The position numbers and the translations under genes were made by a program. From contig CAWVQA010000110.1 of the NCBI GenBank assembly GCA_963932145.1, forward strand, positions 89,979 through 153,978: a stretch of DNA of 64,000 nucleotides, read 5' to 3'. Shown in pieces: positions 23,349 through 36,536 of the stretch; within the stretch, counting starts at the first letter, position 1, and every line of letters starts with the position of its first letter. This DNA comes from Acanthosepion lycidas. Taxonomy: Eukaryota; Mollusca; Cephalopoda; Sepiida; Sepiidae. Below the pieces are notes generated by a model. The model saw only the letters and a list, made by a program, of their open reading frames with translations, was not told the DNA's origin and did no database searches.

Positions 23349-23807
23349 CGCGGAGAAGGCGGCTTTGCTTCGTTTGCCGTAGCCGGACGCGCGTCGTGCG
23401 CCTCGGCACTGCTCGTCGCAGCGGTACGTGTGGCTGGTGGCCGATGTTGTCGAATAAAATTCGAAAAATACAATTCGAAAACCGAATTGAAGCCATCAGT
23501 TGTCGTTCTAATGTCATTTCTATGCTCTTCGCACACTTTCCGTATCGGTTGGCATGAAATTTCTCCAAAAAAGCAAAGGTTGTTACACGAACAGGATTCA
23601 AGTGTCACACGTTGGGAGGAGCGTCGCCGGCCTTCGTCTGCCGTCGCCGGACGCGCGCCTCGGAAGCTCAGTGCGTAACCTGCGAGGAGGAGGAGCAGGA
23701 GTCCGTCGTCGTCGTCGTCGTCGTCGTCGAATCGTTTCGATGCCTCCTAAGTGATGCGTCGAAGGTGCCTGCTGCCTTCGTCTGCCGTAACCGGACGCGC
23801 GCTTGCG

Positions 23808-23844
<37 letters not shown>

Positions 23845-24369
23845 CAATCGTACGAGTGCGTAACGGCGCGAGTCCGTCGAATCGTTTCGATATGCCTAAG
23901 TGACACCGCGCGCGGAGAAGGCGGCTTTGCTTCGTTTGCCGTAGCCGGACGCGCGTCGTGCGCCTCGGCACTGCTCGTCGCAGCGGTACGTGTGGCTGGT
24001 GGCCGATGTTGTCGAATAAAATTCGAAAAATACAATTCGAAAACCGAATTGAAGCCATCAGTTGTCGTTCTAATGTCATTTCTATGCTCTTCGCACACTT
24101 TCCGTATCGGTTGGCATGAAATTTCTCCAAAAAAGCAAAGGTTGTTACACGAACAGGATTCAAGTGTCACACGTTGGGAGGAGCGTCGCCGGCCTTCGTC
24201 TGCCGTCGCCGGACGCGCGCCTCGGAAGCTCAGTGCGTAACCTGCGAGGAGGAGGAGCAGGAGTCCGTCGTCGTCGTCGTCGTCGTCGTCGAATCGTTTC
24301 GATGCCTCCTAAGTGATGCGTCGAAGGTGCCTGCTGCCTTCGTCTGCCGTAACCGGACGCGCGCTTGCG

Positions 24370-24410
<41 letters not shown>

Positions 24411-24935
24411 CAATCGTACGAGTGCGTAACGGCGCGAGTCCGTCGAATCGTTTCGATATGCCTAAGTGACACCGCGCGCGGAGAAGGCGGCTTTGCTTCG
24501 TTTGCCGTAGCCGGACGCGCGTCGTGCGCCTCGGCACTGCTCGTCGCAGCGGTACGTGTGGCTGGTGGCCGATGTTGTCGAATAAAATTCGAAAAATACA
24601 ATTCGAAAACCGAATTGAAGCCATCAGTTGTCGTTCTAATGTCATTTCTATGCTCTTCGCACACTTTCCGTATCGGTTGGCATGAAATTTCTCCAAAAAA
24701 GCAAAGGTTGTTACACGAACAGGATTCAAGTGTCACACGTTGGGAGGAGCGTCGCCGGCCTTCGTCTGCCGTCGCCGGACGCGCGCCTCGGAAGCTCAGT
24801 GCGTAACCTGCGAGGAGGAGGAGCAGGAGTCCGTCGTCGTCGTCGTCGTCGTCGTCGAATCGTTTCGATGCCTCCTAAGTGATGCGTCGAAGGTGCCTGC
24901 TGCCTTCGTCTGCCGTAACCGGACGCGCGCTTGCG

Positions 24936-24968
<33 letters not shown>

Positions 24969-25384
24969 CAATCGTACGAGTGCGTAACGGCGCGAGTCCG
25001 TCGAATCGTTTCGATATGCCTAAGTGACACCGCGCGCGGAGAAGGCGGCTTTGCTTCGTTTGCCGTAGCCGGACGCGCGTCGTGCGCCTCGGCACTGCTC
25101 GTCGCAGCGGTACGTGTGGCTGGTGGCCGATGTTGTCGAATAAAATTCGAAAAATACAATTCGAAAACCGAATTGAAGCCATCAGTTGTCGTTCTAATGT
25201 CATTTCTATGCTCTTCGCACACTTTCCGTATCGGTTGGCATGAAATTTCTCCAAAAAAGCAAAGGTTGTTACACGAACAGGATTCAAGTGTCACACGTTG
25301 GGAGGAGCGTCGCCGGCCTTCGTCTGCCGTCGCCGGACGCGCGCCTCGGAAGCTCAGTGCGTAACCTGCGAGGAGGAGGAGCAG

Positions 25385-25394
25385 GAGTCGTCGT
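25385..25394 (+). other. Private 4-bp deletion in monomer 46
   Basis: GGAGTCGTCG replaces GGAGTCCGTCG at the left edge of the CGT tract. By tract counts four bases are missing (equivalently one base plus one triplet). It opens a 320-codon spurious minus-strand frame. Confidence 0.75.
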
Positions 25395-26043
25395 CGTCGT
25401 CGTCGTCGTCGAATCGTTTCGATGCCTCCTAAGTGATGCGTCGAAGGTGCCTGCTGCCTTCGTCTGCCGTAACCGGACGCGCGCTTGCGCCTGCCTGCCT
25501 GCCTGCCTGCCTGCCTCGCAATCGTACGAGTGCGTAACGGCGCGAGTCCGTCGAATCGTTTCGATATGCCTAAGTGACACCGCGCGCGGAGAAGGCGGCT
25601 TTGCTTCGTTTGCCGTAGCCGGACGCGCGTCGTGCGCCTCGGCACTGCTCGTCGCAGCGGTACGTGTGGCTGGTGGCCGATGTTGTCGAATAAAATTCGA
25701 AAAATACAATTCGAAAACCGAATTGAAGCCATCAGTTGTCGTTCTAATGTCATTTCTATGCTCTTCGCACACTTTCCGTATCGGTTGGCATGAAATTTCT
25801 CCAAAAAAGCAAAGGTTGTTACACGAACAGGATTCAAGTGTCACACGTTGGGAGGAGCGTCGCCGGCCTTCGTCTGCCGTCGCCGGACGCGCGCCTCGGA
25901 AGCTCAGTGCGTAACCTGCGAGGAGGAGGAGCAGGAGTCCGTCGTCGTCGTCGTCGTCGTCGTCGAATCGTTTCGATGCCTCCTAAGTGATGCGTCGAAG
26001 GTGCCTGCTGCCTTCGTCTGCCGTAACCGGACGCGCGCTTGCG

Positions 26044-26076
<33 letters not shown>

Positions 26077-26439
26077 CAATCGTACGAGTGCGTAACGGCG
26101 CGAGTCCGTCGAATCGTTTCGATATGCCTAAGTGACACCGCGCGCGGAGAAGGCGGCTTTGCTTCGTTTGCCGTAGCCGGACGCGCGTCGTGCGCCTCGG
26201 CACTGCTCGTCGCAGCGGTACGTGTGGCTGGTGGCCGATGTTGTCGAATAAAATTCGAAAAATACAATTCGAAAACCGAATTGAAGCCATCAGTTGTCGT
26301 TCTAATGTCATTTCTATGCTCTTCGCACACTTTCCGTATCGGTTGGCATGAAATTTCTCCAAAAAAGCAAAGGTTGTTACACGAACAGGATTCAAGTGTC
26401 ACACGTTGGGAGGAGCGTCGCCGGCCTTCGTCTGCCGTC

Positions 26440-26455
26440 GCCGGACGCCTCGGAA
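26440..26455 (+). other. Private 4-bp deletion in monomer 48
   Basis: CCGGACGCCTCGG replaces the normal CCGGACGCGCGCCTCGG within core A. Removal of GCGC from an alternating CG run is consistent with slippage or microhomology. It produces the longest spurious frame in the window (324 codons, minus strand). Confidence 0.9.
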
Positions 26456-26597
26456 GCTCAGTGCGTAACCTGCGAGGAGGAGGAGCAGGAGTCCGTCGTC
26501 GTCGTCGTCGTCGTCGTCGAATCGTTTCGATGCCTCCTAAGTGATGCGTCGAAGGTGCCTGCTGCCTTCGTCTGCCGTAACCGGACGCGCGCTTGCG

Positions 26598-26638
<41 letters not shown>

Positions 26639-26704
26639 CAATCGTACGAGTGCGTAACGGCGCGAGTCCGTCGAATCGTTTCGATATGCCTAAGTGACAC
26701 CGCG

Positions 26705-27154
26705 CGCGGAGAAGGCGGCTTTGCTTCGTTTGCCGTAGCCGGACGCGCGTCGTGCGCCTCGGCACTGCTCGTCGCAGCGGTACGTGTGGCTGGTGGCCGA
26801 TGTTGTCGAATAAAATTCGAAAAATACAATTCGAAAACCGAATTGAAGCCATCAGTTGTCGTTCTAATGTCATTTCTATGCTCTTCGCACACTTTCCGTA
26901 TCGGTTGGCATGAAATTTCTCCAAAAAAGCAAAGGTTGTTACACGAACAGGATTCAAGTGTCACACGTTGGGATGAGCGTCGCCGGCCTTCGTCTGCCGT
27001 CGCCGGACGCGCGCCTCGGAAGCTCAGTGCGTAACCTGCGAGGAGGAGGAGCAGGAGTCCGTCGTCGTCGTCGTCGAATCGTTTCGATGCCTCCTAAGTG
27101 ATGCGTCGAAGGTGCCTGCTGCCTTCGTCTGCCGTAACCGGACGCGCGCTTGCG

Positions 27155-27187
<33 letters not shown>

Positions 27188-28262
27188 CAATCGTACGAGT
27201 GCGTAACGGCGCGAGTCCGTCGAATCGTTTCGATATGCCTAAGTGACACCGCGCGCGGAGAAGGCGGCTTTGCTTCGTTTGCCGTAGCCGGACGCGCGTC
27301 GTGCGCCTCGGCACTGCTCGTCGCAGCGGTACGTGTGGCTGGTGGCCGATGTTGTCGAATAAAATTCGAAAAATACAATTCGAAAACCGAATTGAAGCCA
27401 TCAGTTGTCGTTCTAATGTCATTTCTATGCTCTTCGCACACTTTCCGTATCGGTTGGCATGAAATTTCTCCAAAAAAGCAAAGGTTGTTACACGAACAGG
27501 ATTCAAGTGTCACACGTTGGGAGGAGCGTCGCCGGCCTTCGTCTGCCGTCGCCGGACGCGCGCCTCGGAAGCTCAGTGCGTAACCTGCGAGGAGGAGGAG
27601 CAGGAGTCCGTCGTCGTCGTCGTCGTCGTCGTCGAATCGTTTCGATGCCTCCTAAGTGATGCGTCGAAGGTGCCTGCTGCCTTCGTCTGCCGTAACCGGA
27701 CGCGCGCTTGCGCCTGCCTGCCTGCCTGCCTGCCTCGCAATCGTACGAGTGCGTAACGGCGCGAGTCCGTCGAATCGTTTCGATATGCCTAAGTGACACC
27801 GCGCGCGGAGAAGGCGGCTTTGCTTCGTTTGCCGTAGCCGGACGCGCGTCGTGCGCCTCGGCACTGCTCGTCGCAGCGGTACGTGTGGCTGGTGGCCGAT
27901 GTTGTCGAATAAAATTCGAAAAATACAATTCGAAAACCGAATTGAAGCCATCAGTTGTCGTTCTAATGTCATTTCTATGCTCTTCGCACACTTTCCGTAT
28001 CGGTTGGCATGAAATTTCTCCAAAAAAGCAAAGGTTGTTACACGAACAGGATTCAAGTGTCACACGTTGGGAGGAGCGTCGCCGGCCTTCGTCTGCCGTC
28101 GCCGGACGCGCGCCTCGGAAGCTCAGTGCGTAACCTGCGAGTAGGAGGAGCAGGAGTCCGTCGTCGTCGTCGTCGTCGTCGTCGAATCGTTTCGATGCCT
28201 CCTAAGTGATGCGTCGAAGGTGCCTGCTGCCTTCGTCTGCCGTAACCGGACGCGCGCTTGCG

Positions 28263-28299
<37 letters not shown>

Positions 28300-28824
28300 C
28301 AATCGTACGAGTGCGTAACGGCGCGAGTCCGTCGAATCGTTTCGATATGCCTAAGTGACACCGCGCGCGGAGAAGGCGGCTTTGCTTCGTTTGCCGTAGC
28401 CGGACGCGCGTCGTGCGCCTCGGCACTGCTCGTCGCAGCGGTACGTGTGGCTGGTGGCCGATGTTGTCGAATAAAATTCGAAAAATACAATTCGAAAACC
28501 GAATTGAAGCCATCAGTTGTCGTTCTAATGTCATTTCTATGCTCTTCGCACACTTTCCGTATCGGTTGGCATGAAATTTCTCCAAAAAAGCAAAGGTTGT
28601 TACACGAACAGGATTCAAGTGTCACACGTTGGGAGGAGCGTCGCCGGCCTTCGTCTGCCGTCGCCGGACGCGCGCCTCGGAAGCTCAGTGCGTAACCTGC
28701 GAGGAGGAGGAGCAGGAGTCCGTCGTCGTCGTCGTCGTCGTCGTCGAATCGTTTCGATGCCTCCTAAGTGATGCGTCGAAGGTGCCTGCTGCCTTCGTCT
28801 GCCGTAACCGGACGCGCGCTTGCG

Positions 28825-28857
<33 letters not shown>

Positions 28858-30479
28858 CAATCGTACGAGTGCGTAACGGCGCGAGTCCGTCGAATCGTTT
28901 CGATATGCCTAAGTGACACCGCGCGCGGAGAAGGCGGCTTTGCTTCGTTTGCCGTAGCCGGACGCGCGTCGTGCGCCTCGGCACTGCTCGTCGCAGCGGT
29001 ACGTGTGGCTGGTGGCCGATGTTGTCGAATAAAATTCGAAAAATACAATTCGAAAACCGAATTGAAGCCATCAGTTGTCGTTCTAATGTCATTTCTATGC
29101 TCTTCGCACACTTTCCGTATCGGTTGGCATGAAATTTCTCCAAAAAAGCAAAGGTTGTTACACGAACAGGATTCAAGTGTCACACGTTGGGAGGAGCGTC
29201 GCCGGCCTTCGTCTGCCGTCGCCGGACGCGCGCCTCGGAAGCTCAGTGCGTAACCTGCGAGGAGGAGGAGCAGGAGTCCGTCGTCGTCGTCGTCGTCGAA
29301 TCGTTTCGATGCCTCCTAAGTGATGCGTCGAAGGTGCCTGCTGCCTTCGTCTGCCGTAACCGGACGCGCGCTTGCGCCTGCCTGCCTGCCTGCCTCGCAA
29401 TCGTACGAGTGCGTAACGGCGCGAGTCCGTCGAATCGTTTCGATATGCCTAAGTGACACCGCGCGCGGAGAAGGCGGCTTTGCTTCGTTTGCCGTAGCCG
29501 GACGCGCGTCGTGCGCCTCGGCACTGCTCGTCGCAGCGGTACGTGTGGCTGGTGGCCGATGTTGTCGAATAAAATTCGAAAAATACAATTCGAAAACCGA
29601 AGTGAAGCCATCAGTTGTCGTTCTAATGTCATTTCTATGCTCTTCGCACACTTTCCGTATCGGTTGGCATGAAATTTCTCCAGAAAAGCAAAGGTTGTTA
29701 CACGAACAGGATTCAAGTGTCACACGTTGGGAGGAGCGTCGCCGGCCTTCGTCTGCCGTCGCCGGACGCGCGCCTCGGAAGCTCAGTGCGTAACCTGCGA
29801 GGAGGAGGAGCAGGAGTCCGTCGTCGTCGTCGTCGAATCGTTTCGATGCCTCCTAAGTGATGCGTCGAAGGTGCCTGCTGCCTTCGTCTGCCGTAACCGG
29901 ACGCGCGCTTGCGCCTGCCTGCCTGCCTGCCTGTCTGCCTGCCTGCCTGCCTCGCAATCGTACGAGTGCGTAACGGCGCGAGTCCGTCGAATCGTTTCGA
30001 TATGCCTAAGTGACACCGCGCGCGGAGAAGGCGGCTTTGCTTCGTTTGCCGTAGCCGGACGCGCGTCGTGCGCCTCGGCACTGCTTGTCGCAGCGGTACG
30101 TGTGGCTGGTGGCCGATGTTGTCGAATAAAATTCGAAAAATACAATTCGAAAACCGAATTGAAGCCATCAGTTGTCGTTCTAATGTCATTTCTATGCTCT
30201 TCGCACACTTTCCGTATCGGTTGGCATGAAATTTCTCCAAAAAAGCAAAGGTTGTTACACGAACAGGATTCAAGTGTCACACGTTGGGAGGAGCGTCGCC
30301 GGCCTTCGTCTGCCGTCGCCGGACGCGCGCCTCGGAAGCTCAGTGCGTAACCTGCGAGGAGGAGGAGCAGGAGTCCGTCGTCGTCGTCGTCGTCGTCGTC
30401 GAATCGTTTCGATGCCTCCTAAGTGATGCGTCGAAGGTGCCTGCTGCCTTCGTCTGCCGTAACCGGACGCGCGCTTGCG

Positions 30480-30512
<33 letters not shown>

Positions 30513-31028
30513 CAATCGTACGAGTGCGTAACGGCGCGAGTCCGTCGAATCGTTTCGATATGCCTAAGTGACACCGCGCGCGGAGAAGGCGGCTTTGCTT
30601 CGTTTGCCGTAGCCGGACGCGCGTCGTGCGCCTCGGCACTGCTCGTCGCAGCGGTACGTGTGGCTGGTGGCCGATGTTGTCGAATAAAATTCGAAAAATA
30701 CAATTCGAAAACCGAATTGAAGCCATCAGTTGTCGTTCTAATGTCATTTCTATGCTCTTCGCACACTTTCCGTATCGGTTGGCATGAAATTTCTCCAAAA
30801 AAGCAAAGGTTGTTACACGAACAGGATTCAAGTGTCACACGTTGGGAGGAGCGTCGCCGGCCTTCGTCTGCCGTCGCCGGACGCGCGCCTCGGAAGCTCA
30901 GTGCGTAACCTGCGAGGAGGAGGAGCAGGAGTCCGTCGTCGTCGTCGTCGAATCGTTTCGATGCCTCCTAAGTGATGCGTCGAAGGTGCCTGCTGCCTTC
31001 GTCTGCCGTAACCGGACGCGCGCTTGCG

Positions 31029-31061
<33 letters not shown>

Positions 31062-31583
31062 CAATCGTACGAGTGCGTAACGGCGCGAGTCCGTCGAATC
31101 GTTTCGATATGCCTAAGTGACACCGCGCGCGGAGAAGGCGGCTTTGCTTCGTTTGCCGTAGCCGGACGCGCGTCGTGCGCCTCGGCACTGCTCGTCGCAG
31201 CGGTACGTGTGGCTGGTGGCCGATGTTGTCGAATAAAATTCGAAAAATACAATTCGAAAACCGAATTGAAGCCATCAGTTGTCGTTCTAATGTCATTTCT
31301 ATGCTCTTCGCACACTTTCCGTATCGGTTGGCATGAAATTTCTCCAAAAAAGCAAAGGTTGTTACACGAACAGGATTCAAGTGTCACACGTTGGGAGGAG
31401 CGTCGCCGGCCTTCGTCTGCCGTCGCCGGACGCGCGCCTCGGAAGCTCAGTGCGTAACCTGCGAGGAGGAGGAGCAGGAGTCCGTCGTCGTCGTCGTCGT
31501 CGTCGAATCGTTTCGATGCCTCCTAAGTGATGCGTCGAAGGTGCCTGCTGCCTTCGTCTGCCGTAACCGGACGCGCGCTTGCG

Positions 31584-31620
<37 letters not shown>

Positions 31621-32145
31621 CAATCGTACGAGTGCGTAACGGCGCGAGTCCGTCGAATCGTTTCGATATGCCTAAGTGACACCGCGCGCGGAGAAGGCGG
31701 CTTTGCTTCGTTTGCCGTAGCCGGACGCGCGTCGTGCGCCTCGGCACTGCTCGTCGCAGCGGTACGTGTGGCTGGTGGCCGATGTTGTCGAATAAAATTC
31801 GAAAAATACAATTCGAAAACCGAATTGAAGCCATCAGTTGTCGTTCTAATGTCATTTCTATGCTCTTCGCACACTTTCCGTATCGGTTGGCATGAAATTT
31901 CTCCAAAAAAGCAAAGGTTGTTACACGAACAGGATTCAAGTGTCACACGTTGGGAGGAGCGTCGCCGGCCTTCGTCTGCCGTCGCCGGACGCGCGCCTCG
32001 GAAGCTCAGTGCGTAACCTGCGAGGAGGAGGAGAAGGAGTCCGTCGTCGTCGTCGTCGTCGTCGTCGAATCGTTTCGATGCCTCCTAAGTGATGCGTCGA
32101 AGGTGCCTGCTGCCTTCGTCTGCCGTAACCGGACGCGCGCTTGCG

Positions 32146-32182
<37 letters not shown>

Positions 32183-33149
32183 CAATCGTACGAGTGCGTA
32201 ACGGCGCGAGTCCGTCGAATCGTTTCGATATGCCTAAGTGACACCGCGCGCGGAGAAGGCGGCTTTGCTTCGTTTGCCGTAGCCGGACGCGCGTCGTGCG
32301 CCTCGGCACTGCTCGTCGCAGCGGTACGTGTGGCTGGTGGCCGATGTTGTCGAATAAAATTCGAAAAATACAATTCGAAAACCGAATTGAAGCCATCAGT
32401 TGTCGTTCTAATGTCATTTCTATGCTCTTCGCACACTTTCCGTATCGGTTGGCATGAAATTTCTCCAAAAAAGCAAAGGTTGTTACACGAACAGGATTCA
32501 AGTGTCACACGTTGGGAGGAGCGTCGCCGGCCTTCGTCTGCCGTCGCCGGACGCGCGCCTCGGAAGCTCAGTGCGTAACCTGCGAGGAGGAGGAGCAGGA
32601 GTCCGTCGTCGTCGTCGTCGTCGTCGAATCGTTTCGATGCCTCCTAAGTGATGCGTCGAAGGTGCCTGCTGCCTTCGTCTGCCGTAACCGGACGCGCGCT
32701 TGCGCCTGCCTGCCTGCCTGCCTGCCTCGCAATCGTACGAGTGCGTAACGGCGCGAGTCCGTCGAATCGTTTCGATATGCCTAAGTGACACCGCGCGCGG
32801 AGAAGGCGGCTTTGCTTCGTTTGCCGTAGCCGGACGCGCGTCGTGCACCTCGGCACTGCTCGTCGCAGCGGTACGTGTGGCTGGTGGCCGATGTTGTCGA
32901 ATAAAATTCGAAAAATACAATTCGAAAACCGAATTGAAGCCATCAGTTGTCGTTCTAATGTCATTTCTATGCTCTTCGCACACTTTCCGTATCGGTTGGC
33001 ATGAAATTTCTCCAAAAAAGCAAAGGTTGTTACACGAACAGGATTCAAGTGTCACACGTTGGGAGGAGCGTCGCCGGCCTTCGTCTGCCGTCGCCGGACG
33101 CGCGCCTCGGAAGCTCAGTGCGTAACCTGCGAGGAGGAGGAGCAGGAGT

Positions 33150-33183
<34 letters not shown>

Positions 33184-33697
33184 ATCGTTTCGATGCCTCC
33201 TAAGTGATGCGTCGAAGGTGCCTGCTGCCTTCGTCTGCCGTAACCGGACGCGCGCTTGCGCCTGCCTGCCTGCCTCGCAATCGTACGAGTGCGTAACGGC
33301 GCGAGTCCGTCGAATCGTTTCGATATGCCTAAGTGACACCGCGCGCGGAGAAGGCGGCTTTGCTTCGTTTGCCGTAGCCGGACGCGCGTCGTGCACCTCG
33401 GCACTGCTCGTCGCAGCGGTACGTGTGGCTGGTGGCCGATGTTGTCGAATAAAATTCGAAAAATACAATTCGAAAACCGAATTGAAGCCATCAGTTGTCG
33501 TTCTAATGTCATTTCTATGCTCTTCGCACACTTTCCGTATCGGTTGGCATGAAATTTCTCCAAAAAAGCAAAGGTTGTTACACGAACAGGATTCAAGTGT
33601 CACACGTTGGGAGGAGCGTCGCCGGCCTTCGTCTGCCGTCGCCGGACGCGCGCCTCGGAAGCTCAGTGCGTAACCTGCGAGGAGGAGGAGCAGGAGT

Positions 33698-33731
<34 letters not shown>

Positions 33732-33808
33732 ATCGTTTCGATGCCTCCTAAGTGATGCGTCGAAGGTGCCTGCTGCCTTCGTCTGCCGTAACCGGACGCG
33801 CGCTTGCG

Positions 33809-33841
<33 letters not shown>

Positions 33842-34261
33842 CAATCGTACGAGTGCGTAACGGCGCGAGTCCGTCGAATCGTTTCGATATGCCTAAGTGA
33901 CACCGCGCGCGGAGAAGGCGGCTTTGCTTCGTTTGCCGTAGCCGGACGCGCGTCGTGCGCCTCGGCACTGCTCGTCGCAGCGGTACGTGTGGCTGGTGGC
34001 CGATGTTGTCGAATAAAATTCGAAAAATACAATTCGAAAAACGAATTGAAGCCATCAGTTGTCGTTCTAATGTCATTTCTATGCTCTTCGCACACTTTCC
34101 GTATCGGTTGGCATGAAATTTCTCCAAAAAAGCAAAGGTTGTTACACGAACAGGATTCAAGTGTCACACGTTGGGAGGAGCGTCGCCGGCCTTCGTCTGC
34201 CGTCGCCGGACGCGCGCCTCGGAAGCTCAGTGCGTAACCTGCGAGGAGGAGGAGCAGGAGT

Positions 34262-34295
<34 letters not shown>

Positions 34296-34372
34296 ATCGT
34301 TTCGATGCCTCCTAAGTGATGCGTCGAAGGTGCCTGCTGCCTTCGTCTGCCGTAACCGGACGCGCGCTTGCG

Positions 34373-34405
<33 letters not shown>

Positions 34406-34825
34406 CAATCGTACGAGTGCGTAACGGCGCGAGTCCGTCGAATCGTTTCGATATGCCTAAGTGACACCGCGCGCGGAGAAGGCGGCTTTGCTTCGTTTGC
34501 CGTAGCCGGACGCTCGTCGTGCGCCTCGGCACTGCTCGTCGCAGCGGTACGTGTGGCTGGTGGCCGATGTTGTCGAATAAAATTCGAAAAATACAATTCG
34601 AAAACCGAATTGAAGCCATCAGTTGTCGTTCTAATGTCATTTCTATGCTCTTCGCACACTTTCCGTATCGGTTGGCATGAAATTTCTCCAAAAAAGCAAA
34701 GGTTGTTACACGAACAGGATTCAAGTGTCACACGTTGGGAGGAGCGTCGCCGGCCTTCGTCTGCCGTCGCCGGACGCGCGCCTCGGAAGCTCAGTGCGTA
34801 ACCTGCGAGGAGGAGGAGCAGGAGT

Positions 34826-34859
<34 letters not shown>

Positions 34860-35490
34860 ATCGTTTCGATGCCTCCTAAGTGATGCGTCGAAGGTGCCTG
34901 CTGCCTTCGTCTGCCGTAACCGGACGCGCGCTTGCGCCTGCCTGCCTGCCTGCCTGCCTGCCTCGCAATCGTACGAGTGCGTAACGGCGCGAGTCCGTCG
35001 AATCGTTTCGATATGCCTAAGTGACACCGCGCGCGGAGAAGGCGGCTTTGCTTCGTTTGCCGTAGCCGGACGCGCGTCGTGCGCCTCGGCACTGCTCGTC
35101 GCAGCGGTACGTGTGGCTGGTGGCCGATGTTGTCGAATAAAATTCGAAAAATACAATTCGAAAACCGAATTGAAGCCATCAGTTGTCGTTCTAATGTCAT
35201 TTCTATGCTCTTCGCACACTTTCCGTATCGGTTGGCATGAAATTTCTCCAAAAAAGCAAAGGTTGTTACACGAACAGGATTCAAGTGTCACACGTTGGGA
35301 GGAGCGTCGCCGGCCTTCGTCTGCCGTCGCCGGACGCGCGCCTCGGAAGCTCAGTGCGTAACCTGCGAGGAGGAGGAGCAGGAGTCCGTCGTCGTCGTCG
35401 TCGTCGTCGTCGAATCGTTTCGATGCCTCCTAAGTGATGCGTCGAAGGTGCCTGCTGCCTTCGTCTGCCGTAACCGGACGCGCGCTTGCG

Positions 35491-35531
<41 letters not shown>

Positions 35532-36502
35532 CAATCGTACGAGTGCGTAACGGCGCGAGTCCGTCGAATCGTTTCGATATGCCTAAGTGACACCGCGCGC
35601 GGAGAAGGCGGCTTTGCTTCGTTTGCCGTAGCCGGACGCGCGTCGTGCGCCTCGGCACTGCTCGTCGCAGCGGTACGTGTGGCTGGTGGCCGATGTTGTC
35701 GAATAAAATTCGAAAAATACAATTCGAAAACCGAATTGAAGCCATCAGTTGTCGTTCTAATGTCATTTCTATGCTCTTCGCACACTTTCCGTATCGGTTG
35801 GCATGAAATTTCTCCAAAAAAGCAAAGGTTGTTACACGAACAGGATTCAAGTGTCACACGTTGGGAGGAGCGTCGCCGGCCTTCGTCTGCCGTCGCCGGA
35901 CGCGCGCCTCGGAAGCTCAGTGCGTAACCTGCGAGGAGGAGGAGCAGGAGTCCGTCGTCGTCGTCGTCGTCGTCGAATCGTTTCGATGCCTCCTAAGTGA
36001 TGCGTCGAAGGTGCCTGCTGCCTTCGTCTGCCGTAACCGGACGCGCGCTTGCGCCTGCCTGCCTGCCTGCCTGCCTGCCTCGCAATCGTACGAGTGCGTA
36101 ACGGCGCGAGTCCGTCGAATCGTTTCGATATGCCTAAGTGACACCGCGCGCGGAGAAGGCGGCTTTGCTTCGTTTGCCGTAGCCGGACGCGCGTCGTGCG
36201 CCTCGGCACTGCTCGTCGCAGCGGTACGTGTGGCTGGTGGCCGATGTTGTCGAATAAAATTCGAAAAATACAATTCGAAAACCGAATTGAAGCCATCAGT
36301 TGTCGTTCTAATGTCATTTCTATGCTCTTCGCACACTTTCCGTATCGGTTGGCATGAAATTTCTCCAAAAAAGCAAAGGTTGTTACACGAACAGGATTCA
36401 AGTGTCACACGTTGGGAGGAGCGTCGCCGGCCTTCGTCTGCCGTCGCCGGACGCGCGCCTCGGAAGCTCAGTGCGTAACCTGCGAGGAGGAGGAGCAGGA
36501 GT

Positions 36503-36536
<34 letters not shown>

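Larger units (their letters stand above)
21700..26704 (+). repeat. Nine-monomer insertion in the expanded beta (5,005 bp)
   Basis: The GGGATGAGC variant monomer occurs at the start of this stretch (40) and again just after it (49), while beta at 41152 has it once (86). Monomers 39 and 48 before them are both 566-bp types (48 has lost 4 bp). Removing these nine monomers restores the beta order. Inside lie a twin pair (41-42) and two monomers with 4-bp deletions (46, 48). Confidence 0.85.
14498..29463 (+). repeat. Higher-order block 1: beta type, expanded (27 monomers, 14,966 bp)
   Basis: Starts with the CTGT marker monomer (T at 14964). Lengths: 553, 558, 559, 578, 547, 545, 533, 559, 548, 559, 548, 549, 566, 549, 550, 550, 562, 566, 558, 550, 558, 562, 549, 550, 562, 558, 540. 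It aligns with the 16-monomer beta at 41152-50005 once two insertions are removed: 1,107 bp (a repeated dimer) and 5,005 bp (nine monomers). These account exactly for the 6,112-bp difference. Beta identity is shown by GAGAAGGAG in the fourth monomer (30) and the shared odd monomers 32-34. Confidence 0.88.

Noticed and set aside
25983..26957. Longest frame, 324 codons on the minus strand (also 320 codons at 24875-25837 and 317 codons at 14350-15303)
   Set aside because: Each exists only because a private 4-bp deletion joins two satellite frames. The content is the same satellite translation.
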